A stretch of 64,000 nt of DNA from LGRD01 sp031382215. Lineage in GTDB: Bacteria; Pseudomonadota; Gammaproteobacteria; Burkholderiales; Burkholderiaceae_C. Below, one piece after another: positions 34,858 through 43,579 of this stretch. Where the stretch lies: assembly GCA_031382215.1 (NCBI GenBank), contig JANMYQ010000193.1, positions 1 through 64,000 on the forward strand. The letters run 5' to 3'. The notes under the pieces are model-generated. The model worked only from the letters and a program-made list of their open reading frames with translations, was not told the origin of the DNA and ran no database searches. How positions within the stretch are numbered: position 1 is the stretch's first letter; each line of letters opens with the position of its first letter. A program made the translations under genes and the position numbers.

Positions 34858-37146
34858 ATGGGCTCCCGAACTCCCACCGCACTGCAAGACCCGCCGCCGG
34901 CCACCGGCAAACGGCCGCGTGCAACGGTGTCTTCGGTTGTTGCCGACCCCGCCGCCGCGTCGTTCGCGGCCCTCACCCGCAAGCTCGACTACCTCGACCC
35001 CGCCGACCTGAAGCGCGTGCGCGAGGCTTACCGCTTCGCCGACGAATCGCACCTGGGCCAGTTCCGCGCCAGCGGCGAGCCCTACAGCACCCACCCGATC
35101 GCGGTCGCCGGCCTGTGTGCCGACTGGAAGCTCGACGTGCAGGCCATCATGGCCGCGCTGATGCACGACGCGATGGAAGACTGCGGCGTCACCAAGATCG
35201 AGTTGATCGAACGCTTCGGCGCCCCCACGGCCGAGCTGGTGGACGGCCTGACCAAACTCGACAAGCTGCAGTTCTCCACGCGTGAAGAATCGCAGGCCGA
35301 ATCGTTCCGCAAGATGCTGCTGGCGATGGCGCGCGACGTGCGCGTGATCCTCATCAAGCTCGCCGACCGTCTGCACAACATGCGGACGATGGACGCGGTG
35401 GCGCCGGCCAAGCGCATGCGTGTGGCCAGCGACACGCTCGACATCTACGCCCCGATCGCGCACCGCCTGGGCCTGAACCAGACCTACCGCGAACTGCAGG
35501 AATTGTCGTTCCAGCACCTGCGGCCGTGGCGCCACGCGGCGCTGTTCAAGGCGGTGCAGAAGGCGCGCGGCTACCGGCGCGACATCGTCGAGCGCATCCA
35601 ACGCGATGTGGAAAAGGCGTTCGCGCAGTCCAAGCTGAGTGTGCAGGTCAATGGCCGCGAGAAGACGCTCTTTTCCATCTACAACAAGATGCGCGAGAAG
35701 CGCCTGACGTTCGCGCAGGTGAATGACATCTTCGGTTTTCGCATCGTCGTGGGCACGCTGACCGAGTGCTATATGGCGATGGGCGTGCTGCACCAGTTGT
35801 TCAAGCCGATCCCGGGGCGTTTCAAGGACTACATTGCGATCCCCAAGGCGAACGGCTACCAGTCGCTCCACACCACCTTGGTGAGCCCGCTGGGCACGGC
35901 GGTGGAGTTCCAGATCCGCACCGAGCCGATGAACGCGGTGGCCGAAAAAGGCATTGCCGCGCACTGGATGTACAAGGCCTTCGACAGCGGCCCGGCGCAC
36001 GCGCAGGAAGCGCAGCGCCTGGGCGCGATGTGGATGCAGTCGCTGATCGACATCCAGGACGAGACGCGCGACGCGTCCGAATTCCTCGAGCACGTCAAGA
36101 TCGACCTGTTCCCCGACGCGGTGTACGTGTTCACGCCCAAGTCGAAGATCCTGGCGCTGCCGCGCGGTGCGACGCCGGTGGACTTTGCCTACGCGATCCA
36201 CTCCGACGTGGGCGACCACTGCGTGGCCGCCAAAGTCAACGGCGAGCCGGTGGCGTTGCGCACCGAACTCGGCAGCGGCGACGTGGTCGAGGTGATCACC
36301 GCGCCGAACGCGCGCCCCAACCCGGCCTGGCTCAACTTCGTGCGCACCGGCCGCGCGCGCTCGAAGATCCGCCACTACCTGAAGAACATGGAGCAGGAAG
36401 AGTCGGAAGAGCTGGGCGAAAAAATGCTCGGCCAGGCGCTGCGCGCCGAAGGCCTGCAACTGCCCGGCACGAGCACCGAGAAGGACAGTGCCGACAATGC
36501 CACCTGGCAGGCGCTGGCGCGCTGGAGCGGCAACCGCTCGCGCGCCGAACTGCTGATCGACATCGGCCTGGGCCGCAAGATCGCCACCATCGTCGCCAAG
36601 CGTCTGGCCCGGCTGCTGGCCGAACGCGGCACCAAGCCCGACCCGCTGACCCTGACGATGGGCCGTTACGGCAGCGACGACAACGTGCCCTCGCAGGGCC
36701 TGGTCGTGATCGACGGCAGCGAAGGCGCGACGGTGCAGATGGCGCCGTGCTGCCGGCCGATCCCGGGCGACGACATTGTGGGTTACCTCGGCCGCGGCGA
36801 AGGGCTTGTGGTGCACACCGCCGAATGCAGCGTCGGCAAGCGCCTGTTCGAGCGCGACAGCGAGCGCTGGATGAGCGTCGAATGGGCCGAACAACCCACG
36901 CGCCCGTTTGAGACCGGCATCAACCTGCTGCTGCACAACGGCAAGGGCGTGCTGGCCAAGGTGGCTGCGGCGGTGAGCACTGCCGAAGCCGACATCACGC
37001 ACATCGACATGGGCAGCGAACCGGCCGCCGAGTCGACTGAACTGCGCATGCTGCTGAGCGTGCGCGACCGGTTGCAACTGGCCAGCGTGATCCGGCAACT
37101 GAAGCGGTCCAGCGCAGTGATGCGCGTCGCCCGAATCAAGCCATAG
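34858..37146 (+). CDS. spoT: Bifunctional (p)ppGpp synthetase/hydrolase
   Basis: 762 residues. HD hydrolase domain with His103-Asp104 in LMHDAMEDCG, synthetase domain with the RFKD (RxKD) motif typical of bifunctional Rel/SpoT rather than RelA, then TGS (LPRGATPVDFAYAIHSDVG), a helical/zinc-like region with Cys-Cys (APCCRPIPGD), and a C-terminal ACT domain. Makes and degrades the stringent-response alarmone. The N-terminal 30 residues are disordered. Standard position after gmk and rpoZ, facing greB. Confidence 0.95.
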   Translation: MGSRTPTALQDPPPATGKRPRATVSSVVADPAAASFAALTRKLDYLDPADLKRVREAYRFADESHLGQFRASGEPYSTHPIAVAGLCADWKLDVQAIMAALMHDAMEDCGVTKIELIERFGAPTAELVDGLTKLDKLQFSTREESQAESFRKMLLAMARDVRVILIKLADRLHNMRTMDAVAPAKRMRVASDTLDIYAPIAHRLGLNQTYRELQELSFQHLRPWRHAALFKAVQKARGYRRDIVERIQRDVEKAFAQSKLSVQVNGREKTLFSIYNKMREKRLTFAQVNDIFGFRIVVGTLTECYMAMGVLHQLFKPIPGRFKDYIAIPKANGYQSLHTTLVSPLGTAVEFQIRTEPMNAVAEKGIAAHWMYKAFDSGPAHAQEAQRLGAMWMQSLIDIQDETRDASEFLEHVKIDLFPDAVYVFTPKSKILALPRGATPVDFAYAIHSDVGDHCVAAKVNGEPVALRTELGSGDVVEVITAPNARPNPAWLNFVRTGRARSKIRHYLKNMEQEESEELGEKMLGQALRAEGLQLPGTSTEKDSADNATWQALARWSGNRSRAELLIDIGLGRKIATIVAKRLARLLAERGTKPDPLTLTMGRYGSDDNVPSQGLVVIDGSEGATVQMAPCCRPIPGDDIVGYLGRGEGLVVHTAECSVGKRLFERDSERWMSVEWAEQPTRPFETGINLLLHNGKGVLAKVAAAVSTAEADITHIDMGSEPAAESTELRMLLSVRDRLQLASVIRQLKRSSAVMRVARIKP

Positions 37147-37154
37147 GCGGCTGA

Positions 37155-37727
37155 TCAAGCGGCCGGCGCCGGATAGCGAACGGCCACCACCTCGATGCGC
37201 TCCGGCCCGCCCGGCGTCATCAATTGCACTTCATCGCCGATCCGCGCCTTCAGCAACGCACGCGCGATCGGCGCGACCCAGCTGACCTCGCCGGCCAGGT
37301 TGTCGACCTCGTCGATGCCCTTGATCGTGATCGTGCGCTCGTCGCCGTTCACGTTGGCATACGTCACCGTCGCGCCGAAGAAGACCTGGTCGCGGCCGTG
37401 GTGCACCGACGGGTCGGCCACCTCGGCAATGTCGAGCCGTTTGGTCAGGAAGCGGATGCGCCGGTCGATCTCGCGCAGGCGCTTCTTGCCGTACAGGTAG
37501 TCGCCGTTCTCGGAACGGTCGCCGTTCTTCGCGGCCCACGACACCACCTCGACGATCTTCGGCCGCTCCTCATCCAGCAGGCTCAGCAGTTCGTTGCGCA
37601 GGCGCGCATACCCCGCGGGGGTGAGGTAGTTCTTGGTGCCCGCGGGCAAGGGTGGCGCCGCGACATCGTCTTCGTCGTCTGTGTCGTCGGTGCCACCGTC
37701 GGTCTCGCGTGTGAATGCCTTGCTCAT
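37155..37727 (-). CDS. greB: Transcription elongation factor GreB
   Basis: 190 residues. The coiled-coil finger (LRNELLSLLDEERPKIVEVVSWAAKNGDRSENGDY) bears the catalytic acidic pair, and the C-terminal FKBP-like domain has GRDQVFFGATVTY. It cleaves backtracked RNA in RNA polymerase. The N-terminal 30 residues are strongly acidic (DGGTDDTDDEDD), longer than in E. coli. Convergent with spoT, separated by eight bases. Confidence 0.94.
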   Translation of the reverse strand: MSKAFTRETDGGTDDTDDEDDVAAPPLPAGTKNYLTPAGYARLRNELLSLLDEERPKIVEVVSWAAKNGDRSENGDYLYGKKRLREIDRRIRFLTKRLDIAEVADPSVHHGRDQVFFGATVTYANVNGDERTITIKGIDEVDNLAGEVSWVAPIARALLKARIGDEVQLMTPGGPERIEVVAVRYPAPAA

Positions 37728-37804
37728 GACGGCCCGAGTCTACGGCGACGCACGCGGCGCCTCGGGCGGCTCGATTGCAGATGCGGCTCCGCGCTGATCG
37801 CCTG

Positions 37805-39223
37805 TCACAGCTGGAAGGCCACCCAGAGCAGCATGCCCTCGGCGAGGTCGCGGACCAGGCCCGGTGCGTGCGCGGCGTAGCCGTGGGCCGAGCCGCGTTC
37901 GGTGTCGAACCACGCTGCGTAGCGCCGCACGTCGGCGGCGTGGTGGAACGCGACCATCAGCTCGTAGTTGAGGAACAGGCTGCGGCTGTCCAGGTTGGCC
38001 GAGCCGGCCAGCGCCAGCGTGTCGTCGACGACCACCAGCTTGGCGTGCAGCATGCCCGGCGCCAGCCACACCCGCCCACCGGCCTGCGCCAGCGCACGCA
38101 CGGCGCGGCTGCGCGCCAGGTCGGACAGGCGGTGGTTCGAACGTTCGGGCAGCAGCAAGTCCACCGCCACGCCGCGCCGCGCCGCCATGCACAGTGCCAT
38201 CAGCAAGGCCGGCTCGGGCACGAAGTAGGGCGTGGCCAGCAGCAGGCGGCGGCGTGCCCGGTAGGCGGCGGTGACGAGCAAGGCGTGGATCGTGTCGTCC
38301 ACCTGGTCCGGGCCGGAAGCGACGAGTTGCGCGCCCTGGCCTGGCGCGAGTGCGGGCTCGGATACCGCTGGCAGCGCGATCTGGGCCGGGCCGGCGGTGC
38401 GGCCCAGCGCAAACGCCCAGTCGCGCTCGAACAACCCGGCGGCCTGCTGCACCAGCGAGCCTTGCAGGTCGAAGCTCAGGTCGCGCCACGCCGCCGCGCC
38501 AGGCACGCCGCCAAAGTATTCGAGCGCCAGGTTGCGCCCGCCGCACCACAGGCGCGCATCGGGCAGGCCGGCGTCTGCGACCAGCAACTTGCGGTGGTCG
38601 CGCAGGTTCGAGCGGCCCTTCAACGGTGAACGCAGCGGCGGCACGAACAATGCCACCTGGCCGCCGGCGGCCTTCAGGCGTGCCAGGTCCGGGCTGCCGC
38701 CCATCCAGCGCCCCAGCCCGTCGAGCAGCAAGCGCACACGAACGCCACTGCGCGCCTTGTCGCACAGGCGCTCCAGCACCGAGTTCCCCAGTTCGTCGCG
38801 CCCGAGGATGAAGGTGCAGAGGTCGATCGACACCTGCGCGCCGGCCAGCGTGTCGAGCAGCGCCTGCTGCGCCGCGTCGCCGTCGCGGTGCACCTGCAGA
38901 TCGCGGTAGCTTGCCGGCGCCGGTTGGCCCAGCGCCATGATCGTCTCGACGGCCCAGTCATCGCCCCCGCGTGACGCGGGCGGCGTCGGCACAGCCGGCA
39001 CCGCCGCCAGGCGCGGCCGCTTCAGCTTGCGCGAGCCGAAGCTCAGAAAGGCCGGCAGCGCGGCGTACGGCAACAACACGATGAACAGCATCCACGCGAT
39101 TGCCGCGGCCGGGTGGCGGCGCTGCTGCAGCACGTGCGCGGTGACCACGTAAAGCAGCACCGCCACCAGCGTCACCAGGCCGTGCAGCGTCAACCAATGG
39201 GTCAGGTCGGTGCCGTCGAACAT
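37805..39223 (-). CDS. Cardiolipin synthase/phospholipase D family protein
   Basis: 472 residues. Two N-terminal membrane segments (TLHGLVTLVAVLLYVVTAH; IAWMLFIVLLPYAALPAFLSF) are followed by two phospholipase D domains with the HxK(x)4D motifs HRKLLVAD and HAKLVVVD, plus GSANLDSRS. Makes cardiolipin from phosphatidylglycerol at the inner membrane. ATG 39223 is chosen; a GTG at 39232 is alternative. Divergent from the NCS1 transporter, with a 440-base gap. Confidence 0.88.
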   Translation of the reverse strand: MFDGTDLTHWLTLHGLVTLVAVLLYVVTAHVLQQRRHPAAAIAWMLFIVLLPYAALPAFLSFGSRKLKRPRLAAVPAVPTPPASRGGDDWAVETIMALGQPAPASYRDLQVHRDGDAAQQALLDTLAGAQVSIDLCTFILGRDELGNSVLERLCDKARSGVRVRLLLDGLGRWMGGSPDLARLKAAGGQVALFVPPLRSPLKGRSNLRDHRKLLVADAGLPDARLWCGGRNLALEYFGGVPGAAAWRDLSFDLQGSLVQQAAGLFERDWAFALGRTAGPAQIALPAVSEPALAPGQGAQLVASGPDQVDDTIHALLVTAAYRARRRLLLATPYFVPEPALLMALCMAARRGVAVDLLLPERSNHRLSDLARSRAVRALAQAGGRVWLAPGMLHAKLVVVDDTLALAGSANLDSRSLFLNYELMVAFHHAADVRRYAAWFDTERGSAHGYAAHAPGLVRDLAEGMLLWVAFQL

Positions 39224-39663
39224 GACGGCCACGGTAACCGATGTGACGCTGCCCGCCCGGCCCCGGCGTGCAGGCGCCGACTCGAAGGTTCAGCCAACGC
39301 CCGAGCACCCTCCTGGCGCGGGCCGCTTGCATGATCCGAACGCCTTGCTGCACTCGGCCAGGGCTGCGCTTTCGGCGCCGGCCAGCGAGCTGCGCGCCCC
39401 ACCTTGAAGCGGGCCACGTCGGCACGCGCAATGGCCCCAGGCAGCGGGGCGGACGAAGAGGCCCGGCGATAGCTGTCGCCCGGTTCAGCCAGTCCCACCC
39501 AAATCGGTACAAATCCATCGGGTTTGTGCGGAGAGCCCATACCCGTTTCGGTGCATACGATTCTTGTATACGAGGTTGCATTTCAGGCCTGAGTCCGGGG
39601 GCGGGGCATCGGGCCCTTTCCAACCCTGTCCGCCCGAACGCTTTTCGATTGGAGACAAACCAA
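39224..39663. other. Long divergent intergenic region
   Basis: 440 bases with no convincing gene. The part nearest the transporter contains an imperfect inverted repeat ACAAATCC-ATC-GGGTTTGT (39509-39527), a GTATAC-centred palindrome (39563-39574) and the transporter ribosome-binding site GGAGA near 39651. The remaining 280 bases are GC-rich and featureless to my eye. Confidence 0.5.
39563..39574. promoter_or_regulatory. GntR-type operator CTTGTATACGAG
   Basis: Near-palindrome centred on GTATAC, the form typical of FCD-type GntR regulators. It lies about 90 bases upstream of the NCS1 transporter start and is a candidate target of the GntR protein encoded downstream. A flanking CATACGA (39554-39560) could be a half-site. 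Confidence 0.5.
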
Positions 39664-41124
39664 ATGGAAATTCGCAACCCCTCACCCGGCCTCTACAACG
39701 AGGATCTCGCGCCCGCCAAGGAGCGCAACTGGGGCCCGTTCAGCATCTTCAATGTCTGGACCTCGGACGTGCACAGCCTGTGGGGCTACTACCTTGCGGC
39801 CAGCCTGTTCCTGCTGTGCGGCAGCTTCCTGAACTTCGTGATCGCCATCGGCCTCGGCTCGCTGGTGATCTTCGTGCTGATGAACCTGATCGGCTACGCC
39901 GGCGAAAAGACCGGCGTGCCCTACCCGGTGCTGGCGCGCGCCTCGTTCGGCATCTGGGGCGCCAATCTGGCGGCGATGGTGCGGGCCGTGGTGGCCTGCT
40001 TCTGGTACGGCGCGCAGACCGCCGCGGCCTCGGGCGCGATGGTGGCGCTCTTGATCCGCAGCGAAGGCATGCTCGAATTCCACAAGACCACCCACGTGCT
40101 CGGCCACTCGGGGCTGGAGGTGATCTGTTACGTGGTGATCTGGGCGCTGCAGTTGCTGATCATCCAGAGGGGCATGGAGACGGTGCGCAAGTTCCAGGAC
40201 TGGGCCGGCCCCGCCGTCTGGGTGGCCATGCTGATCCTGGCCATCGGGCTGTGCGTGAAGGCCGGCGGCTTCTCGTTCGACCACGGCATCCCGATGAACG
40301 TGCTGCTCGAGAAGACCAAGGACGCCGGCGTGAGCGGCGAGCCCGGCTCGTTCTGGGCCCTGATGGCGGTGGGCGCCACCTGGGTCACCTACTTCGCGGC
40401 GCTGTACCTGAACTTCTGCGACTTCTCGCGCTATGCGAAAAACAAGGACGCGGTGCGCACCGGCAACCTGTGGGGCCTGCCGGTCAACCTGATCGCGTTC
40501 TCGCTCGTGGCCGGCGTGACCACGATCGCGGCGTTCAAGGTCTACGGCGAGGTGCTGTTGCACCCCGAGCAGATCTCGGCCAAGTTCGACAGCTGGGTGC
40601 TGGCGCTGATCGCCGCGCTGACCTTTGCAGTGGCCACCCTGGGCATCAACGTGGTGGCCAACTTCGTCTCGGCGGCGTTCGACATCTCCAACACCTTCCC
40701 CAAGCAGATCAGCTTCAAGAAGGGCGGCTTCATCGCCGCTGGCATCGCACTGGTGCTGTACCCGTTCGCGCCGTGGGAAGGCAATGCGGCGCAGTTCGTC
40801 AACGCCATCGGTTCGACGATGGGGCCGCTGCTGGGCATCATCCTGGTCGACTACTACATCATCGCCAAGGGCAACTACAACATCCAGGCGCTCTACCAGG
40901 AGCATGGCGAGTACCGCTACGAAGGTGGCTGGAACATCAACGCGCTGGTGGCCACCAGCATCGGCGCAATCTTCTCGACGCTGCTGCCGACCTTCACCAA
41001 CCTGCTGCCCGCCTGGTGGAACACCTACGGCTGGTTCTTCGGCGTGCTGATCGGCGGTGCGTCGTACTACGTGATGACGATGCTGCGGCCGCGTGCCGCC
41101 ACGGCGGCCGCCGCCAGGGCATAG
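39664..41124 (+). CDS. NCS1 family nucleobase:cation symporter
   Basis: 486 residues, about 12 transmembrane segments. N-terminal NEDLAPAKERNWGPFSIFNVWTSDVHSLWGYY and YPVLARASFGIWGANL are signatures of NCS1 carriers for cytosine, allantoin, hydantoin or thiamine precursors. Substrate cannot be told; no catabolic gene lies in the same operon. It is followed 70 bases later by a GntR-family regulator in the same direction. A GTATAC palindrome upstream suggests control by that regulator. Confidence 0.9.
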   Translation: MEIRNPSPGLYNEDLAPAKERNWGPFSIFNVWTSDVHSLWGYYLAASLFLLCGSFLNFVIAIGLGSLVIFVLMNLIGYAGEKTGVPYPVLARASFGIWGANLAAMVRAVVACFWYGAQTAAASGAMVALLIRSEGMLEFHKTTHVLGHSGLEVICYVVIWALQLLIIQRGMETVRKFQDWAGPAVWVAMLILAIGLCVKAGGFSFDHGIPMNVLLEKTKDAGVSGEPGSFWALMAVGATWVTYFAALYLNFCDFSRYAKNKDAVRTGNLWGLPVNLIAFSLVAGVTTIAAFKVYGEVLLHPEQISAKFDSWVLALIAALTFAVATLGINVVANFVSAAFDISNTFPKQISFKKGGFIAAGIALVLYPFAPWEGNAAQFVNAIGSTMGPLLGIILVDYYIIAKGNYNIQALYQEHGEYRYEGGWNINALVATSIGAIFSTLLPTFTNLLPAWWNTYGWFFGVLIGGASYYVMTMLRPRAATAAAARA

Positions 41125-41194
41125 CGGGGGCGCGGCCCGGCGCGGGCGACAATCGAGACCAGACACTGCGATACAAGAAAACGGGGAGGTTTCG

Positions 41195-41896
41195 TTGCTC
41201 ACGCTGTCGCCGATCGCCCAGCGCGTGGTGCAGTCGATCCTGGCGCGCAAGATCCGGCCGGGGGAACGGCTCGGCGAGCAAGAGCTTGCCGGGCTGTTTG
41301 CCGTCAGCCGCACCCTGGTGCGCGAAGCGCTGATGCAATTGCAGGCGCGCGGTTTCGTCGAAGTGCGCTCGCGTTCGGGCTGGTACGTGGTCGAGCCGTC
41401 GTTCGAAGACGCGCAGCAGACGTACGCCGCGCGCCGCGTCATCGAACCCGGCATGCTGCGCGACACCGGCCAACCGCTGCAGTCGGTGCTGAAGCGCCTG
41501 CGCGATCACGTGGCCGAAGAGCGCCAGGCCATCGCCACCTGCGACGCCGCCACCCGCAGCGTGGCGCTGGCCGACTTCCATGTGTGCCTGGCCGAATGCC
41601 TGGGCAACCGCTTCCTGACCGCGATGATGGTCGACCTGTCGGCCCGCACCACGCTGGTCTCGGCGCTGTACCAGTCGACCACCGATGCGCAGGTGTCGAA
41701 CGACGACCACGCGCATATCGTTGCGGCGCTCGCCGACGGCGACTCGGCGCGCGCCGAGACCCTGATGCGCGATCACATCGACGCATTGGCCGCGCGGCTG
41801 GACGAGAGCCGCTCCGGCCTGGGCACCGGGCGCGACCGCCTGCGCGATGCGCTGGCGCCGCTTGCGCCGCCGTCGGCGCTCAAGGCGCCGGCTTAG
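41195..41896 (+). CDS. GntR-family regulator (FCD type)
   Basis: 233 residues. N-terminal winged helix (LGEQELAGLFAVSRTLVREALMQLQARGFVEVR) and a C-terminal all-helical FCD domain with metal-binding His residues (LADFHVCLAECLGN, DDHAHIVAALADGD, LMRDHID). Start TTG at 41195, with GGGGAGG five bases upstream. Likely controls the NCS1 transporter and perhaps itself. Its effector is unknown, probably a nucleobase derivative or a small acid. Confidence 0.88.
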   Translation: MLTLSPIAQRVVQSILARKIRPGERLGEQELAGLFAVSRTLVREALMQLQARGFVEVRSRSGWYVVEPSFEDAQQTYAARRVIEPGMLRDTGQPLQSVLKRLRDHVAEERQAIATCDAATRSVALADFHVCLAECLGNRFLTAMMVDLSARTTLVSALYQSTTDAQVSNDDHAHIVAALADGDSARAETLMRDHIDALAARLDESRSGLGTGRDRLRDALAPLAPPSALKAPA

Positions 41897-41977
41897 CCGG
41901 GCGGCGGCGGCGGGTCGCGGCCCCTTGCAAACACCCCCACAGTGAAAACCCCTTGTCGGCTTTCGGAACAGAGGTGT

Positions 41978-42000
41978 ATCGTTTTACTAGATCGTTCTAC
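41978..42000 (+). promoter_or_regulatory. Direct repeat upstream of the TRAP operon
   Basis: ATCGTTTTAC (41978-41987) and ATCGTTCTAC (41991-42000) differ by one base and are 13 bases apart, 22 bases before the dctP start codon. They may be operator half-sites for the LacI- or GntR-family regulators nearby. Confidence 0.4.
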
Positions 42001-42021
42001 CCACAACGAACTGGAGACAAC

Positions 42022-43023
42022 ATGCACCCCATTTTTCGCGCCGTGATGGCGCTCGCCCTTGGCTCCACCCTTGCCTTCGGCGCTGCCTTTCCCGCGGCCG
42101 CCCAGCCGGCCAAGAAGCTCGTGCGCATCCACACCGCCGGCCCGGCCGACCTGGGTGTGGACAACACCATGCTGGCGCACCAGTTCATGACCTACGTGAA
42201 CGCAAACTCCGACAGCGTCGAGGTCAAGCTGTTCCCGAACAGCCAGCTCGGCCAGTCGCGCGAGGTGATCGAGGCCATGCGCCTGGGATCGGGCGCGTCG
42301 GCCACCACCGGCGGGCCTGCCGAGTACGCATCGTTCGTCAAGCGTGTCGGCGTGCTCGGGCTGCCGTTCGTGTGGAAAAACTATGCCCACGCCGAAGCGG
42401 TGCTCGACGGCCCGGTCGGCAAGGAGCTCAACGCCGACATGGAAAAGGCCGGCTTCAAGGTGCTGGCCTGGGCGGTGAGCTGGGGCTACCGCAACGTGGT
42501 CACGGCGAAGAAGGAAGTGAAAAGCGCCGCCGACCTGAAGGGCCTGAAGATCCGCACCATCCCGACCAAGGTGTTCGTCGCGGCCGTCAACGCGATGGGC
42601 GCGAACGCCACGCCGATGAACTTCGGCGAGATCTACACCTCGCTGCAGAGTGGCGTGCTCGACGGTTACGAACACACCGCGTCGACCACCCTCTCGTTCA
42701 AGCTCAACGAGGTGGCGTGCTGCATCGCGATGACGCGCCACCTGATGGACCCGACGGTGCTGGTGTTCTCGCTCGCCGAATGGAACAAGTTCAACGCCGC
42801 CGAACAGGCGGTGATGATGAAGGGCGCCAAGATGGCCGAAGAAATGGTCCGCAAGATGGCGCCCGAGAAAGAGGCCGAGGCACTTGCCGCGGTCAAGAAG
42901 CTCGGCATGAAGGTCAACGAGATCGACGTCGGCCCGCTGCAGAAGGCCGCGCTCACGGCGCAAGACGACCTCGCCAAGGAATTCGGCGCCGAGTCGCTGC
43001 TGGCCACCTTGCGCAAGCAGTAA
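42022..43023 (+). CDS. TRAP transporter substrate-binding protein (DctP family)
   Basis: 333 residues. Signal peptide (ALALGSTLAFGAAFPAAA) and the DctP fold with VEVKLFPNSQLGQSREVIEAM and LKGLKIRTIPTKVF, in which the Arg contacting the substrate carboxylate lies. Binds an organic or sugar acid in the periplasm and delivers it to the DctQM membrane complex. GGAGA precedes the ATG. First gene of dctP-dctQ-dctM-lacI-dehydrogenase-amidohydrolase. Confidence 0.9.
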   Translation: MHPIFRAVMALALGSTLAFGAAFPAAAQPAKKLVRIHTAGPADLGVDNTMLAHQFMTYVNANSDSVEVKLFPNSQLGQSREVIEAMRLGSGASATTGGPAEYASFVKRVGVLGLPFVWKNYAHAEAVLDGPVGKELNADMEKAGFKVLAWAVSWGYRNVVTAKKEVKSAADLKGLKIRTIPTKVFVAAVNAMGANATPMNFGEIYTSLQSGVLDGYEHTASTTLSFKLNEVACCIAMTRHLMDPTVLVFSLAEWNKFNAAEQAVMMKGAKMAEEMVRKMAPEKEAEALAAVKKLGMKVNEIDVGPLQKAALTAQDDLAKEFGAESLLATLRKQ

Positions 43024-43030
43024 GCGGATC

Positions 43031-43579
43031 GTGGCGTTCACGATGGGCCGCGCGCTCGACGCCGTACTCGACGGGATCGATCGCGCGGTGGAGTGGTTCG
43101 TCGCCGCGATCTTCGCGCTGATCGTGGGCGTGGCGCTGCTGCAGGTCTTCCACCGCTTCGCGCTGAACTCGTCGCTGAGCTGGAGCGAGGAGCTGCAGAT
43201 CTTCGGCCACATCTGGATCGTGTTCCTGGGCATCCCGATCGCCTACCGGCGCGGCGCACACCTGTACATCGAGACCTTCTGCGACATGCTGCCGCGCGGC
43301 CCGCGCGCGGCCTTCAATCTGCTGATGGAACTCACCTGGGCCGCGTTCGCGGTGTCGCTGATGGTGCTGGGCTGGATGGTGGCGCGCATCGCGCACATGC
43401 AGTCTTCACCCGGGCTGGAGGTGCCGATGAGCTACCCCTATGCCGGCATGGTGCTGGGCGGCGCCTACTTGTTGCTGGTGGCACTGCGGCGCATTGCCGG
43501 CGGCGCGTGGCGGCCGCCCGAATCGGCGCCGCCTGGATCGACAACCGCGTCGGCACCGGCAGCGGAGCGCGCTGCATGA
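43031..43579 (+). CDS. TRAP transporter small permease (DctQ family)
   Basis: 182 residues with four membrane segments (IFALIVGVALLQVF; FGHIWIVFLGIPIAYRRGAH; LTWAAFAVSLMVLGWMV; GMVLGGAYLLLVAL) and the family motif SWSEELQIFGHIWIVFLG. Start GTG at 43031. The C-terminus is proline-rich. Stop overlaps the dctM start by four bases. Confidence 0.87.
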   Translation: MAFTMGRALDAVLDGIDRAVEWFVAAIFALIVGVALLQVFHRFALNSSLSWSEELQIFGHIWIVFLGIPIAYRRGAHLYIETFCDMLPRGPRAAFNLLMELTWAAFAVSLMVLGWMVARIAHMQSSPGLEVPMSYPYAGMVLGGAYLLLVALRRIAGGAWRPPESAPPGSTTASAPAAERAA

